DNA of 64,000 nucleotides from Phaeosaccion multiseriatum (taxonomy: Eukaryota; Ochrophyta, other classes). A program made the translations under genes and the position numbers. The notes beneath the pieces were generated by a model that made no database searches, had not been told where the DNA came from, and worked only from the letters and a program-made list of their open reading frames with translations. The stretch spans positions 4,588,001 to 4,652,000 of the forward strand of contig OZ218951.1 in the NCBI GenBank assembly GCA_965112735.1, written 5' to 3'. Numbering within the stretch: the first letter of the stretch is position 1; every line of letters starts with the position of its first letter. Positions 12,149 to 22,345 of the stretch are shown here, piece after piece.

Positions 12149-13973
12149 CGATGAGAGACTCTGCAGCATGAGGAGCGAGACAAGCCAGCCACACCGACTC
12201 ATAACGAGCTTGTGCAAGGGTGTGCCAAAGTAGCTCTCCCCCGCCGGCCCGGCCCCTGCCCGTCTGCTAATGTCGTCTGTGGTCTCAATCTCCATCTCCA
12301 AAAGGAGATCCTCGGCGTTGAGCACTGCCACAAGGTGTTGGTTCTCGTCCACCACTGGGGCAGCCATGACCGAGGCGGCTCGGAGGTTGAAGGCGGACTC
12401 CTCCCAGCTATCTCCTGGTAGTGTAGTTGGGATTGAGTTGAGTGAATTGGTTTTGGTTCGTTGGTTGGGTGGTTCTTGGTTGGTTGGTTGGTTGGTTGGT
12501 GGTTGGTTCGGTTGTGGGTCTTACGGTTGATTGACTGCTGCATACCCCCGCTTCTCCTCCTCCTCCTCCTCCTCCTCCTCCTCCTCCTCCTCCTCCTCCT
12601 CCTCCTCCTCCTCCTCCTCCCATCTTCCCTCCTCCTCCTCCCCTCCCCGTCCCCTTCCCCTCACCTTCCCTCAACACCATCTCGGGCATGCACATAATGT
12701 CCTCAAGCGCCGTGAAGGCTGTGTTGGTCAGCAGTGCCGACATAGGGATGAATCCCTTCAACTCGCCCTTCTCTGTAAGGTACACTCGGTCATGTGCAGA
12801 GAGCCCCACTGCACTGGCACTGGACTCTGCCGCGAGCTTGCGGAGAAAGTCCACGGCCTCTCCGACGTTGTAACGCATGGGGATTTGCACAGTCTCCCCT
12901 TTGCCGTTTTTACCCACCCCGAAGGGCACTGCGCTCGGCTTGTCATTCTCATCCCAAACCGCCTCTCTGTGGGGGGGGGGGGGTGAGTGTGTGTGTATGT
13001 GTATGTGTGTGCACGCGTATGTTCAGTGGGCGTGTGTGTGTGTGTTGTTCACAGTAGAAAGGGGTGAAGGCGTGAGTGTGAGATGTGCGTTGGGAGTGTG
13101 ATGGTTGAAGTATGTGCCGTCGTTGGTTACTTGGTACACCAACGTTGCAAACTCTGCAAATGCCCTCATTCCGGTCCTCACCTGTACGAGATGATTCTTC
13201 TCTCTCCATCGCCCTGCTCCCCTTCCCTCTCCACCACCACCACTCCCCCGTCGCTCTCCCCTCCGCTTTCACCGCTCGAGCTCCGGAGGGGCATTCGTCT
13301 GCAAAAGGGCACCTTAAGCTTTCCGAGATGCACAAAGCCGCCCTATTATAGATGTTTTACAGCCGACAGAGAAATGGATCGCGTCAGGGGGGAGCAACCA
13401 CGGAAGCAAAGAAGGAGGAGTGAGGGAGGAGGAGGGGGGGGAGAATGTTGACATAGAGTGAACAAGGGACAACAACAAGCAAAATGGAATCGCATCCCTC
13501 TATTTCTCGTTCTGTCCTCCTCCTTCTCTCCCTCCTTCAACTCATCAAAAGGACCAACATTGACCTACCGGGCTTCCTCTCGGACTGCTCAGCGAAGCAT
13601 TTCCTACATGCGCAGCCTTGGTCTGACTTCCTCTCCGCTGCGTGAGAGGCATGCTGATCCCCACCTGAAGGCCTACCCTACCCTTTGTTTGCCTTGCGAT
13701 GCGATGGAGCCACCCTCTCCTTGCTGAGCTGCTGCTGCTGCTGATTCCGCCACTGCTTACTCTGCCGCTGCCGGTGGAATCGGTCCCTCGGCCAAAAGCA
13801 GCCCTTCTGAGGAGAGGAGATAGAGAGAAAGAGAAGGCTGGGAGGGCCTGATGAATATGATTGTGCGCTGAGCTTGAAGTACTGCTGCTGCTGTGGGTAC
13901 CTGAGACAAGAGAACAGCTCAGCAGGACCAAGAGAGGGAGGCAAAGGCGCAGATGACTTCTATGCTGCTGCAT
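10436..13973 (-). CDS. mgtE: MgtE-type magnesium transporter with signal-like N-terminus
   Basis: Nine exons keep phase and give 478 residues: 13973-13761, 13342-13182, 12966-12665, 12414-12149, 11728-11546, 11504-11463, 11166-11041, 10803-10731, 10506-10436. The first exon encodes a hydrophobic, signal-peptide-like start (MQQHRSHLRLCLPLLVLL). Exons 3-4 hold a CBS pair (GELKGFIPMSALLTNTAF and VVDENQHLVAVLNAEDLLLE). Exons 4-9 hold the MgtE membrane domain: CGWLVSLLMLQ, then the pore signature GTAGNAGNQSSAMVIRG, and the last helix ATLTDVTGVLILC. MgtE proteins are Mg2+ channels gated by their CBS domains. The bacterial N domain is not recognisable; a short basic/acidic segment (exon 2) replaces it. 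Exon 1-2 boundaries are the least certain and the 14-codon exon at 11504-11463 is unusually short. The signal suggests a secretory or plastid route, which is inference. It shares a 180-bp divergent promoter with the RP2-like gene. Confidence 0.85.
10962..11023. repeat. (AC)n microsatellite in an MgtE-like intron
   Basis: About 30 uninterrupted AC units in the intron that starts at the donor following 11041. Confidence 0.95.
11329..11421. repeat. (GA)n microsatellite in an MgtE-like intron
   Basis: Nearly pure GA with GACA interruptions, lying in the intron between 11463 and 11166. Confidence 0.9.
12554..12621. repeat. (CTC)n microsatellite in an MgtE-like intron
   Basis: About 22 triplets, lying in the intron between the two CBS-encoding exons (12664-12415). 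Confidence 0.95.
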
Positions 13974-14153
13974 AGAGCACCCCCCGCGGGAAAGAGTTCA
14001 AGCGAGCAAGGGAAAAAGGAGGAACTTTAGGAGGGGATTTTTAGAGGAAAACATGGCGACGCTCGGAGCAACAACTGCCGCAGAGGCCGGGAAGCGCGCG
14101 AAACGCCTCGATTTTCGATTTCCCTCTACGAGGATTGACACACAATAGGAGTT
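13974..14153. promoter_or_regulatory. Shared divergent promoter region, MgtE-like / RP2-like
   Basis: Only 180 bp separate the two start codons, so both promoters and 5' leaders must be here. No TATA box is obvious. The region contains an AAAA(C)ATGGCG and a CGATTTTCGATTT stretch. Confidence 0.6.
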
Positions 14154-16329
14154 ATGGGCGCGTGCTTGAGCACAGAGGATGACGGACTCGCGTCACTGGT
14201 GGCAAAGTCACCAGCGAAGAAGGCAAGGAAGACTGCCAAGGCAGGTGGAGTCCGAGGTCAAGAGCTGAACTTCGGGAAGGACCCTGCCCTCAACAAGGCG
14301 GACTACATTGTTCGAGGCAAGACTGAAGCTGGGACCGTAGTGGTGAAAGAACCCGGCTCCGTGAACGGGCAGCAGTTCCTCATTGAAGAGTGCGAGAACT
14401 GCGACATCTACGTGCTTGACCGCACTGCCGCCTTGTCGATTGACGATTGTACCAACTGTCGCATTGTGTGTGGGCCGTGCGAGTCGAGGTAAGATTATGG
14501 GACGATGCCAAGAAAGTAACTAAAGATTGCTTGGAGAATAGCATACATTCAGTCAACCTAAACCTACTCATGCCCCGTTCTCTCTCTCTCGCTCTCTCTC
14601 TCCCTCTCTCTCCCTCTCCCTCTCTCTCTCCCTCTCTCCCCCTCCCTTTCTCTCTCTCTCTCCGCAGTATCTTCGTCCGCAACTGCAAGGGCTGCGTGCT
14701 GGTCGTGTCAGCCCAGCAGTTCCGAACGAGGGACTGCACGGACTGTGACGTGCTCCTGCACTCCACCACTCAGCCCATCATCGAGTCCAGTAGCCAGATG
14801 CGCTTCGGCTGCTACACACTCTCGTACTTCAGGTATCACCTGTAGGTAGCAGTAAGAGGAGTACGAAGAAGACGAAATTGGCTCCACGAGCACCCTGACT
14901 GACGAGTCGAAATGTAGAGGAAGGACCGAAGGAAGGACAATTGGGTAAATGATCTGTTTGTTTCCAACATTCTTTGCTCCTCTCTTCCCATCCCATTCGC
15001 GCTGGTGCTGTGCTACTGCTACTGCTACTATTACTGCTACTGCCACCGCCACTGCTACTGCATTGCTCCTGCTTCTACTTCTGCTGTATCACCAACTGTG
15101 GCTGCACCGCACAGTCTTGCCTCACAGATGGCCGATGCGGGGCTGTCGGTGTGGAACAACTGCTGGAGCGCGGTATACAACTTTACCGGCGGGGAGGAGG
15201 ACTGGTCCAGGCACAGCGGCGGCATCAGCCACACCACGCTCATCACGGTAAGGGCAGTCGCCATATTGAGCCCCTCCTCGCCCTTGGTTTCAGTTTCAGA
15301 TTCTTGACCCCAGTTGGTGTCAACCATTGGGATCGGTACACTATGGCACGCTCTCCTCCCTCTCGACTCTTCCATCACCATGTCTACCGGTCTTTCTCGC
15401 AAACACACATACGTAATTCTCAGGTTGATTCCTAGAAGTCAAAACCTTTATCTTGCTCGGATGTGTCACGGTGTCACGGTACCACCTCACAGACAATGTG
15501 TCTGTCGAGGAAGCCTAACAGTAGTCGTAACGCCCCCCCCCCCTCCCTGCACTTCCTTCCCCCCTCTGTCGAGCAGACTCCCTTAGACGCCGCTGTGGCT
15601 CAGCGAGTGGGGTACTCTGTGGAGCCCAAGGACAGAGTGGTGCCTCTCACTAAGGGGAGAGCGAAGGGCAGCAGCGGCACTGGCGCGGGCAGTGACGTTA
15701 ACAACGCCAGCACCGCTAGCAACTCTCCCACAGCAGCAGGAGCGACAACAGCAGCAGCAGCAGCATCAGTAGTTGGTGATACAGCAGCTGGTGATACTGC
15801 TACAACAGTTGGTGATATTGCAGCCCTAGCAGCACCAGGGGGGGGAGAGGCCGTGTGCTTCGTACTGGTGATGCCGCAACACGTGCACAGAGTGCTTGGC
15901 GTGGAGCAAGTCTTCGCCGCGGGAGGAGGAGGAGGAGGAGGAGGAGGAGTCAACATGAACAAGGTGTCTCTCATCCGCACCAAGCTTCTTGCGTTGGACC
16001 CTGTCCAGGCCGACGAGCTCTTTGCGGGCTGTGCAGTGAAGGACGCGCCGGGTCTCAAGGCCGCTGCCTGCCCTCCTGTAAGTGCTGCACAGAAGAAGAA
16101 GGAGAAGGGGGGGGTTGTGGGTATTGAGGGTCAGGCCCCAGTCGCTGTGCTAGGCATGGAGTGGAGAGGTCCAGGGGCCATTGAGAGCGTCAAGCAGGCA
16201 TTGGCAGCCGTCATGCCGAGCGGAGACGAAGGAGTAGGGGGGGGGGGCGCGTCTTTCTTTATTGTGCCGGCGGAGAGAGCCGAGGGCCTTGTTGCTTCCT
16301 TCTACGACGTGTGGAAAAGTGAGATCTAG
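14154..16329 (+). CDS. RP2: RP2/XRP2-like TBCC-domain protein with C-terminal NDK-like region
   Basis: Exons 14154-14488, 14668-14832, 15115-15247 and 15577-16329 join in phase. Residues 2-4 (MGAC) fit N-myristoylation plus palmitoylation, as in RP2 (MGCFF). The TBCC beta-helix domain follows: KEPGSVNGQQFLIEECENCD, DDCTNCRIVCGPCESS, AQQFRTRDCTDCD, TQPIIESSSQMRFGCY. Arg131 in QQFRTRDC occupies the place of the RP2 arginine finger that stimulates ARL3 GTPase, so ARL-directed GAP activity is plausible. The RP2-specific helical stretch (ASQMADAGLSVWNNCW) is present. After an Ala/Thr linker comes a region (AVCFVLVMPQHVHRVLG ... FFIVPAERAEGLVASFYDVW) resembling RP2's NDK-like domain. The linker (15770-15822) contains three TTGGTGATA-type words read as VGDTA, AGDTA and VGDIA. 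RP2 works in ciliary or plasma-membrane lipoprotein trafficking. Its presence hints at a flagellate ancestry. Confidence 0.9.
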
Positions 16330-17637
16330 TCAGCAGCCAATCAGCTCCGCCGGCTGGTAAGTGCCGCTCGCTCAGTTGATATGATAAGTTGGGGTAGACA
16401 GTAGATGTGAGGATGTTTGGCTTTGCCCGGCCGGCGCCTCGGGAGGCCAAACTCGATCGCTCTGCGTCGTATTGTGTTGGTTGCGTGTCGGGCCTACTCC
16501 TCGGGGAGTGTGGCTCTCTTCTGTGCCTACTCTTCTGGGGGGAGTTGATTTGTGACGACAACGGCGCCCTTCCCCCGCGGCCTTGCTTGAGACGCCTTAA
16601 CGACGCGCACAGCTTGGCGGCCTGAGATGCACGGATGCTTCGTTACATGCGCGGATAGTAGCACGGCCTTGAGAATTTATTGCTTTTAGTATTAAAATTT
16701 GCTTTGCCATGCATAGATATACAGCGTTGATGGCCGCCGTGATCGAAAGATGAAGCACCAATGCGTGCAGTTCCCCTCCCCGACACTCTCTTCAACACAC
16801 ACACACACACACACACTTTCACACTTTCAGTTTCTTAGGTGATTCCTATAGTCAATAAAGTTCTCTCTTTAAAGTGGCGCTCCAGAGGGCCTGGCCGAGT
16901 CGGAGGGATACAACGGGGGGGGTGAAGTCCCCAGGGGGCGGGTGGGACGTTACGTTTAGCTCGGCTAACCATATAGCAAAGGGTTTCTCGTTCCTCTTTC
17001 GCGGTTGGCTGTGGGTCTTCACGGTCCATCTACGCGCGGGAGATTACTAGGCATAGGACGCTCGCCGGCATTCACTGGGTCCCTTTCACTCGGAGGAGAT
17101 GGACGCGCAGTAGGCAGCACAGATGGCACCAAAAGGGTCTTTTGAACCTCTGTCTCCAGCTGGCGCCAACAAGCAAGGCCAGCCAGATTCAGCAGATTCA
17201 GCAGATTCCCTTTCCCACCAGTCTCCTGGCTGCACCTGTTGCTCCGGCAGGGCACTCTGTCGACGTTGTACTGTTTCGCTGCCGCTCTGATGCCTGGCTG
17301 CTTTTCCGACGCACACAGCGGCCCTCGCCTTGTCCATGTTTTGCTTCCATGAGATCAGACCCCTCAATATCATAGTTCCTACACGTCCCTCGCTCCTCCG
17401 CTCTGACGGTGGATAGCTACGCTGGCCGTTGAAGGGACTATAGAGTCTTCTAAAGCGCTCTCCGCAGCGCCTTTGCCAGTGGTCTCCCTCTCTCGTCCCT
17501 GCTTCCATGCCCTCAAGTTGATCCTCGTCCCCGCCCGCCCCCCGGCCCGTTGCGTGTTTCCTCGACGTCCACCTCCTTTGGTGCGGTGCAAGAACAAGCA
17601 AAAGGTAACAGCCTTTTCCACGCTGCTACGGATGCCT

Positions 17638-17693
<56 letters not shown>

Positions 17694-18155
17694 TCTGGCT
17701 GCTGGCTGCTTCTGCTTCTACCCTCTCTGCCTACTTTGAGTCTCTTGAATAGCCGCCCATAGTTACAGACGTCACCAGACGTGGCTGACCTCGGTGATAG
17801 CAGGAGGGGGGAGCGGAGCGGAGCAAAGACAAGTGCGCTTCTCACATAGGGGGAGAGGGGAGTGCAGCGGCTGCTGCAGCAGCTGTCCCTTCCGGAGAGC
17901 CGCGAGCGAGGGCTTAAAAGGTTCCATTCAAAAAACAGGGAAAAAAGGGGGCCCAAAAAAATAAAAATAAAAACTCCCCTTTTCTTTCCCTTTTCCTTCC
18001 TTTACTTCTTTACTTCGGCTCCGCCTCTTTCTGCGGGCCCGAGAAAAAGCTCCCCGAGAAATTTTAGAGCTTTAGGATGGTGCCATGGATATGCCACACC
18101 TCCTTCACAACCAAGCAAGCAGCGACAGCAGTAGGAGGAGCAAAAGAAAACCAAC
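16330..18155. other. Spacer; no supported gene, (TGC)n at 17639-17692
   Basis: Several open frames of 60-170 codons exist on both strands, but they rest on low-complexity sequence such as the 18-unit (TGC)n run and show no recognised motif. A short AT-rich stretch follows 16670. The last 150 bp presumably hold the promoter of the secreted-protein gene. Confidence 0.5.
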
Positions 18156-20356
18156 ATGAAGATCTTCGCTGCGGCCATTCTCGTGGGATTGCCACTTCTC
18201 GCCCAGGCCACCTTCAAGAAGAACGGAGGAGATGGCCTCCCTCCTAAGGTTGAGGGCGATGATCGACGCGCTCGCTCTCTCCAAGCCTCGGAAGGTCCTT
18301 ACTGCTCAAGCAAGTGCTCCTCTTCCAAGCCGTGCTATACGGATCCCGGTTGCTTGACCGGCGAAGCGTCTCTCGGGTGCAATGCTACCGGAGCTGGCCA
18401 GTCATGCAGATGTAAGTTTGGCTGTGGGGTCGTTCCCCGGCCCGGGCCGAGCGATCGCCCTCGCTCCGCCCGCCCTCCACTGCCTCCGCCCTGCCTGCCT
18501 GCTCGCTCTATCAAAGCTGCTGGCGGACTACTAGTATGTGTTGTGTGTGTGTGCTAACTGGCTGCTGCTGCTGTTGTCTCCGCCGTCCCTTCTCCCCCTG
18601 CCTCCCGCCCCCACCAACAAACACAGTCTGCGAGTTTGGCGAGTTCGCCGACATCGTCTGCGAAACCGGCAGTGCCACAGCCGCTCCTACCACTGCGGGC
18701 ACCACTGAGGAGGACACCGCCACTGTCGGCCCTACCGCTGCCCCCACCACCGCAGCCCCCACCCCACAGCATGCGTGGAGCTCCTACTATGGATACTGCG
18801 ATCCTTCCTGCACTCTTGACAACCCGTGCTTCGACGACACGGCCTGTGCCAGGGTGGATCTCGGCTGGGGGCGGGAAGGTTTTGTTCCGAACGCGAATGT
18901 CGCTGGGGGCGACGTCGCTGGCTGTGGAGAGTTCGCCGACTACTCGTGCAGATGTGAGTGACGACCACACGTTCCCACACCCCTCTATACATTGACTGCT
19001 GATGATTGGTACATCGCATACCCCTACCTTCCACCCGGACCCCCGCCATCCTGCCTGCTTACACCCTTTCACTATGGTTGCTGCTGGTTGTGTGCTTTGG
19101 CTGCTCCTTTGCCTGTTGCGCCCTCCCCTCCTTACGACCACACAACACTAACATGAAACAAACAGCCTGCGCCGCGGGGTCCGGCATTGATTGCGGATGC
19201 AACGGGGCGGTGAAGGACAAGGTTGCCGAGATCAACGCCGGCGGGCCCGACGGGTACAGGGCCGCCATAGCGGAGCGATTTGAATATGTTGACCATGTCA
19301 ACTTTTTTGATTGGAGGTTCACAACTCCTGAGGTGAGCGAGGGAGGGAGGACAGTGAACGGGCGGGCCATCGTAATCCACAGCCACGGCCGTCCTGAAGC
19401 AAGACCAGCAGTCAAGGAGTGATTGATTTGATTGACTGCTAAGCCAAGGCGAGGCCGATGCACGCCCATGACCCCTCTCCCCTCTTGCTTGATTCGTTCC
19501 CCTCCTCCCAACAAACACCCCACCACCACACACAGGACACGGGGACAGGGCGAAACCTCGAGGAGCTCGAGGAGAGATGCAAGACGGACCCCAACGCTGT
19601 CGTCAACGTCTTTGCGTGGTCCTCGACACCCTCGTGGTCTCCCCTTTACGAACCCAACGCAGCCACCGGCAGCGCGGAGGCCTTGTGCATGAAGGGAGTG
19701 TACGCGAAAGCGAACAACGAAAGCTTTCCTGGGGTGGGAATGATGGAAATTTGGTATGAAGACCCTGCCGGTGTCGATGTGAACAGCCAGGTAGGTTTGT
19801 GGTACAGCCAGAAGCAGAGCTGCTAGCGTACTGTGCACGCGGCCAAGTCTATCGCCAACATTAAAGGGTTAGAACAGTGCCTCCTCATCTCCACCTCCGT
19901 CTCTCACCCCGACCCCGCCCCGCCCCTGCCTTCTCTCCTTTCCATGACGTAATCTACTCGCTCGGGCGGTAGTGCAACGTTATGACTGTAACTTGTGACG
20001 ACCTGCGTTGGCCCGACTTTGACTGGGCCTTGGAGGCCGGTGACACCGTCCCCGGACGCATCACACAGGAGTACTCGACCGGCCTCTGGTTGAATTATCC
20101 CCTCAACTGGTTCTATGAGTCTGGCTTCCCCAACCTCAGGAGGTCCGGCTTGAACATCGATGGGTCCTCAATCATCAGGAAGGGGACGTGTTTCTTGGCC
20201 GATGGGAGGAAGGTGGCCTTCGATATCACGCCTGACGGCTGTGACGTCGATTATCAGTTTTATTTTGAGGGCAGGGGCTCCCGATTCGATCCCGAGAACC
20301 CTCTGTGCATTCCGGGCTCCGATGCGGAATTACCCTCCAGCGTCAAATTTGTCTGA
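18156..20356 (+). CDS. Secreted protein with two cysteine modules, unknown family
   Basis: Five exons, 18156-18411, 18627-18953, 19166-19332, 19536-19790 and 19973-20356, give 462 residues in phase. A clear signal peptide (MKIFAAAILVGLPLLAQA) predicts secretion. Two related cysteine modules follow: GPYCSSKCSSSKPCYTDPGC...SCR and YGYCDPSCTLDNPCFDDTAC...YSCR, joined by a Thr/Ala/Pro-rich linker that looks O-glycosylated. Both modules end at a phase-1 intron after the same SCR codons (AGA T|GT), which indicates exon duplication. The rest (FFDWRFTTPE, NVFAWSSTPSWSPLYEPN, GVGMMEIWYEDPAGVD, WPDFDWALEAGDTVPGRI, SSIIRKGTCFLADGRKVAF) is aromatic- and Asp-rich and could be a carbohydrate-binding or wall protein. 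I do not recognise it. Confidence 0.8.
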
Positions 20357-20811
20357 GCACGCCCCCACAGGCAGGCATACGGGCGGGCAGGCATATGGGC
20401 AGGCAAGCAGGCAGGCAGAGCTGGGAATGCAGTTGGTGATACAGACAGTCGGTCGCATGCGTCCCCTACATAGCAGCTGAGCAAGAGACGCGATTTAGGA
20501 CAGGATAGAAGAAGCCCTGCCTCTTACGAACACATTGCCACCTTTAGAAGTCGGAGTAAGTTAATTATTTGATATTATTATGTACGCGACCCTCGTTTTC
20601 CCCCCTCCTCTTCCCCTCCCTCCTGGAGCGCTTCAGCGCTCTGCCCGCTCGAGACTTGGCACCCGCCGAGACTAGTGCCACGTCGTTGTTCTCCTCTTGC
20701 CCTCTTTCTCCTTCGTCTGATTGTTTGGCCTCTCCTTCGTCCACCGGTACGCCTGTTCCCTCCTCCTCTCGCTCGACCCCTGACACGCTATCGCCCACTT
20801 TCTCGATAGCG

Positions 20812-20838
20812 CGCTATCGGTCCCGGGGACCGATAGCG
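20812..20838. repeat. Perfect 12-bp hairpin
   Basis: CGCTATCGGTCC (20812-20823), a 3-nt loop CGG, then the exact reverse complement (20827-20838). Partial copies of GCTATCG/CGATAGC flank it at 20787-20793 and 20804-20810. Confidence 0.9.
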
Positions 20839-21167
20839 GATAGCGTGGGTCGACACTCCTCTGCATCGCCTCCAGCGCCGACCGACTGTCTTCGCCTCCC
20901 TCTTTGCTCATGACGCTCCAGGCCCATCGTCCACTCGCAGCCATCATCTTGTCCGGCCATTGCAATGGGGGCAACGCTGTAGCCAGAACAGCAGCGGCAG
21001 CAGAGGCCATGGCTGAGCAGGCGGTGCAGGAGAGGTTTGAAATCTGGGGAAGATATTACTTTTAGTACCTTCGTATGTACGTCACGTAAGGGAATTGGGT
21101 GTCTGTCCGCTGGGGAAATGCCCCCCCCCTCGCCCCCCCCCCCTTTTTCCACTTTCCAGAGGTGCGT

Positions 21168-21394
21168 TCGGCCCTGGACAAGGTTACAGTGTGCCTAATC
21201 AGTAATCAGGCCGGCTGGCGCCAATAATCAGTAATCAGGCCGGCTGGTGCCGGTCATAATCAGTAATCAGACCCGGCTGGGCACTGGCGCCGGCCATAAT
21301 CAGTAATCAGGCCCGGCTGGCGCCAGCCATAATCAGTAATCAGGCCGGCTGCGCCGGCCGGAATCAGTAATCAGATATCCTTGTCCAGGGCCGA
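21168..21394. mobile_element. Candidate non-autonomous TIR element, 227 bp
   Basis: Exact 16-bp terminal inverted repeats, TCGGCCCTGGACAAGG at 21168-21183 and its reverse complement at 21379-21394. The 6-bp direct repeat GTGCGT touches both ends (21162-21167 and 21395-21400), like a target-site duplication. Inside are six copies of AATCAGTAATCAG, most followed by a GGCCGGCTGGC-like palindrome. It has no coding capacity. The element at 40483-40696 shares the terminal repeat. Confidence 0.65.
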
Positions 21395-22345
21395 GTGCGT
21401 GTGCTTTCTGCTCAGCGTCCAGAGTAGCCATAGGCAAGGGAGGCACAATAAAGCCATCAGAACCTCAAACAACCTGTATCCTTCAGAGCGAGTTAGCGGC
21501 GAAACCGATTAGCTGCCTTTCGGCTTCATGCCGGGCGGGTGGGGAAACTTTTGCTGTCGCTGCCAGTCCCTTCCGCGCGGTGAACTGCTGGGCTCGGCCC
21601 CTGACATGCTCCTGAGACAGGCCAGCCCAGAAAGAAGAAGGAGGATGGCGCCGGCGGCCAGAAGCAGGAAGCAGCCTTGGCCCTCATCATTGCCTTATTA
21701 CATGCATGCTTTCCCCCAGAAGCAGGAAGCAGGGTCGCCTCATCAAAAGCATGTCAGGGGCCGACTGGGCTGCCTGCCCCCTTTGCTGTCGTCCTCCTCA
21801 CCGCGCTGAGCACTTTGGCACTTGCTACAACTCTTGCGACGCCGTACTCGCGTCGCCTCCTCTTTCACAGTAGTGATTGCTAAGCACGGGCTCCTTGTAC
21901 CCCTGTTGGGTGAGCATCGTGCGTGTGCTACGTAAGCCCAGGACACATGAAAAAAAAAAAAAGTATATAAGTTCCCCCTCCACATCCTGCACTCGCCATT
22001 TGTGATTTCCTCCTGCTTTCTGATCCTGATCTACTGTACTTTCCCCTCCTCCCTATCCCCCTCCGCGCTCCCTCGCCTCCCCCTTTCACCTTCCTCTCCT
22101 CCACTCTCCCTTCTTCTCCCACTTCTTGCCAACCCCAGCCCTCTTCTCTCCTCCTTTTTCTCCCAGCTGAGGGCGGAGCCCAACCGCCGGCCATTTTTTT
22201 TCTTTTCCCTCCCCTTCTTTTCTTCTTTTATATTTCTCCTTCTCTAACTGACTGGCACTGACTCACTGGCTAGCTGACTGAATGGCGGACGGATTGCCGT
22301 AGGGGGAAAGGATTTAGAGGTTGAACGGCTTCGCCTCCCAACAAA

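Larger units (their letters stand above)
20357..22345. other. Spacer with hairpin, TIR element and doubled-word blocks
   Basis: No convincing gene. Contents: a GCAGGCA-rich stretch and one TTGGTGATACAG copy (20370-20445), a perfect hairpin (20812-20838), an inverted-repeat element (21168-21394), and the word GAAGCAGGAAGCAG at about 21661 and 21719, the first next to GGCGCCGGCGGCC. A pyrimidine-rich 5' region of the rhomboid-like gene follows after 21990. Confidence 0.5.

Noticed and set aside
16880-16925. tRNA-like GGCCTGGCCGAGTCGGAGG stretch
   Set aside because: No matching acceptor stem or T-arm GGTTCGANTCC could be found around it.
17086-17956. Minus-strand open frames with an Ala run upstream of the secreted-protein gene
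   Set aside because: The Ala run is just (TGC)n; no conserved motif, and both strands are open.
20569-20913. Possible small gene over the hairpin
   Set aside because: Ser/Pro-rich low-complexity translation, no splice or motif support, and the opposite strand is equally open.
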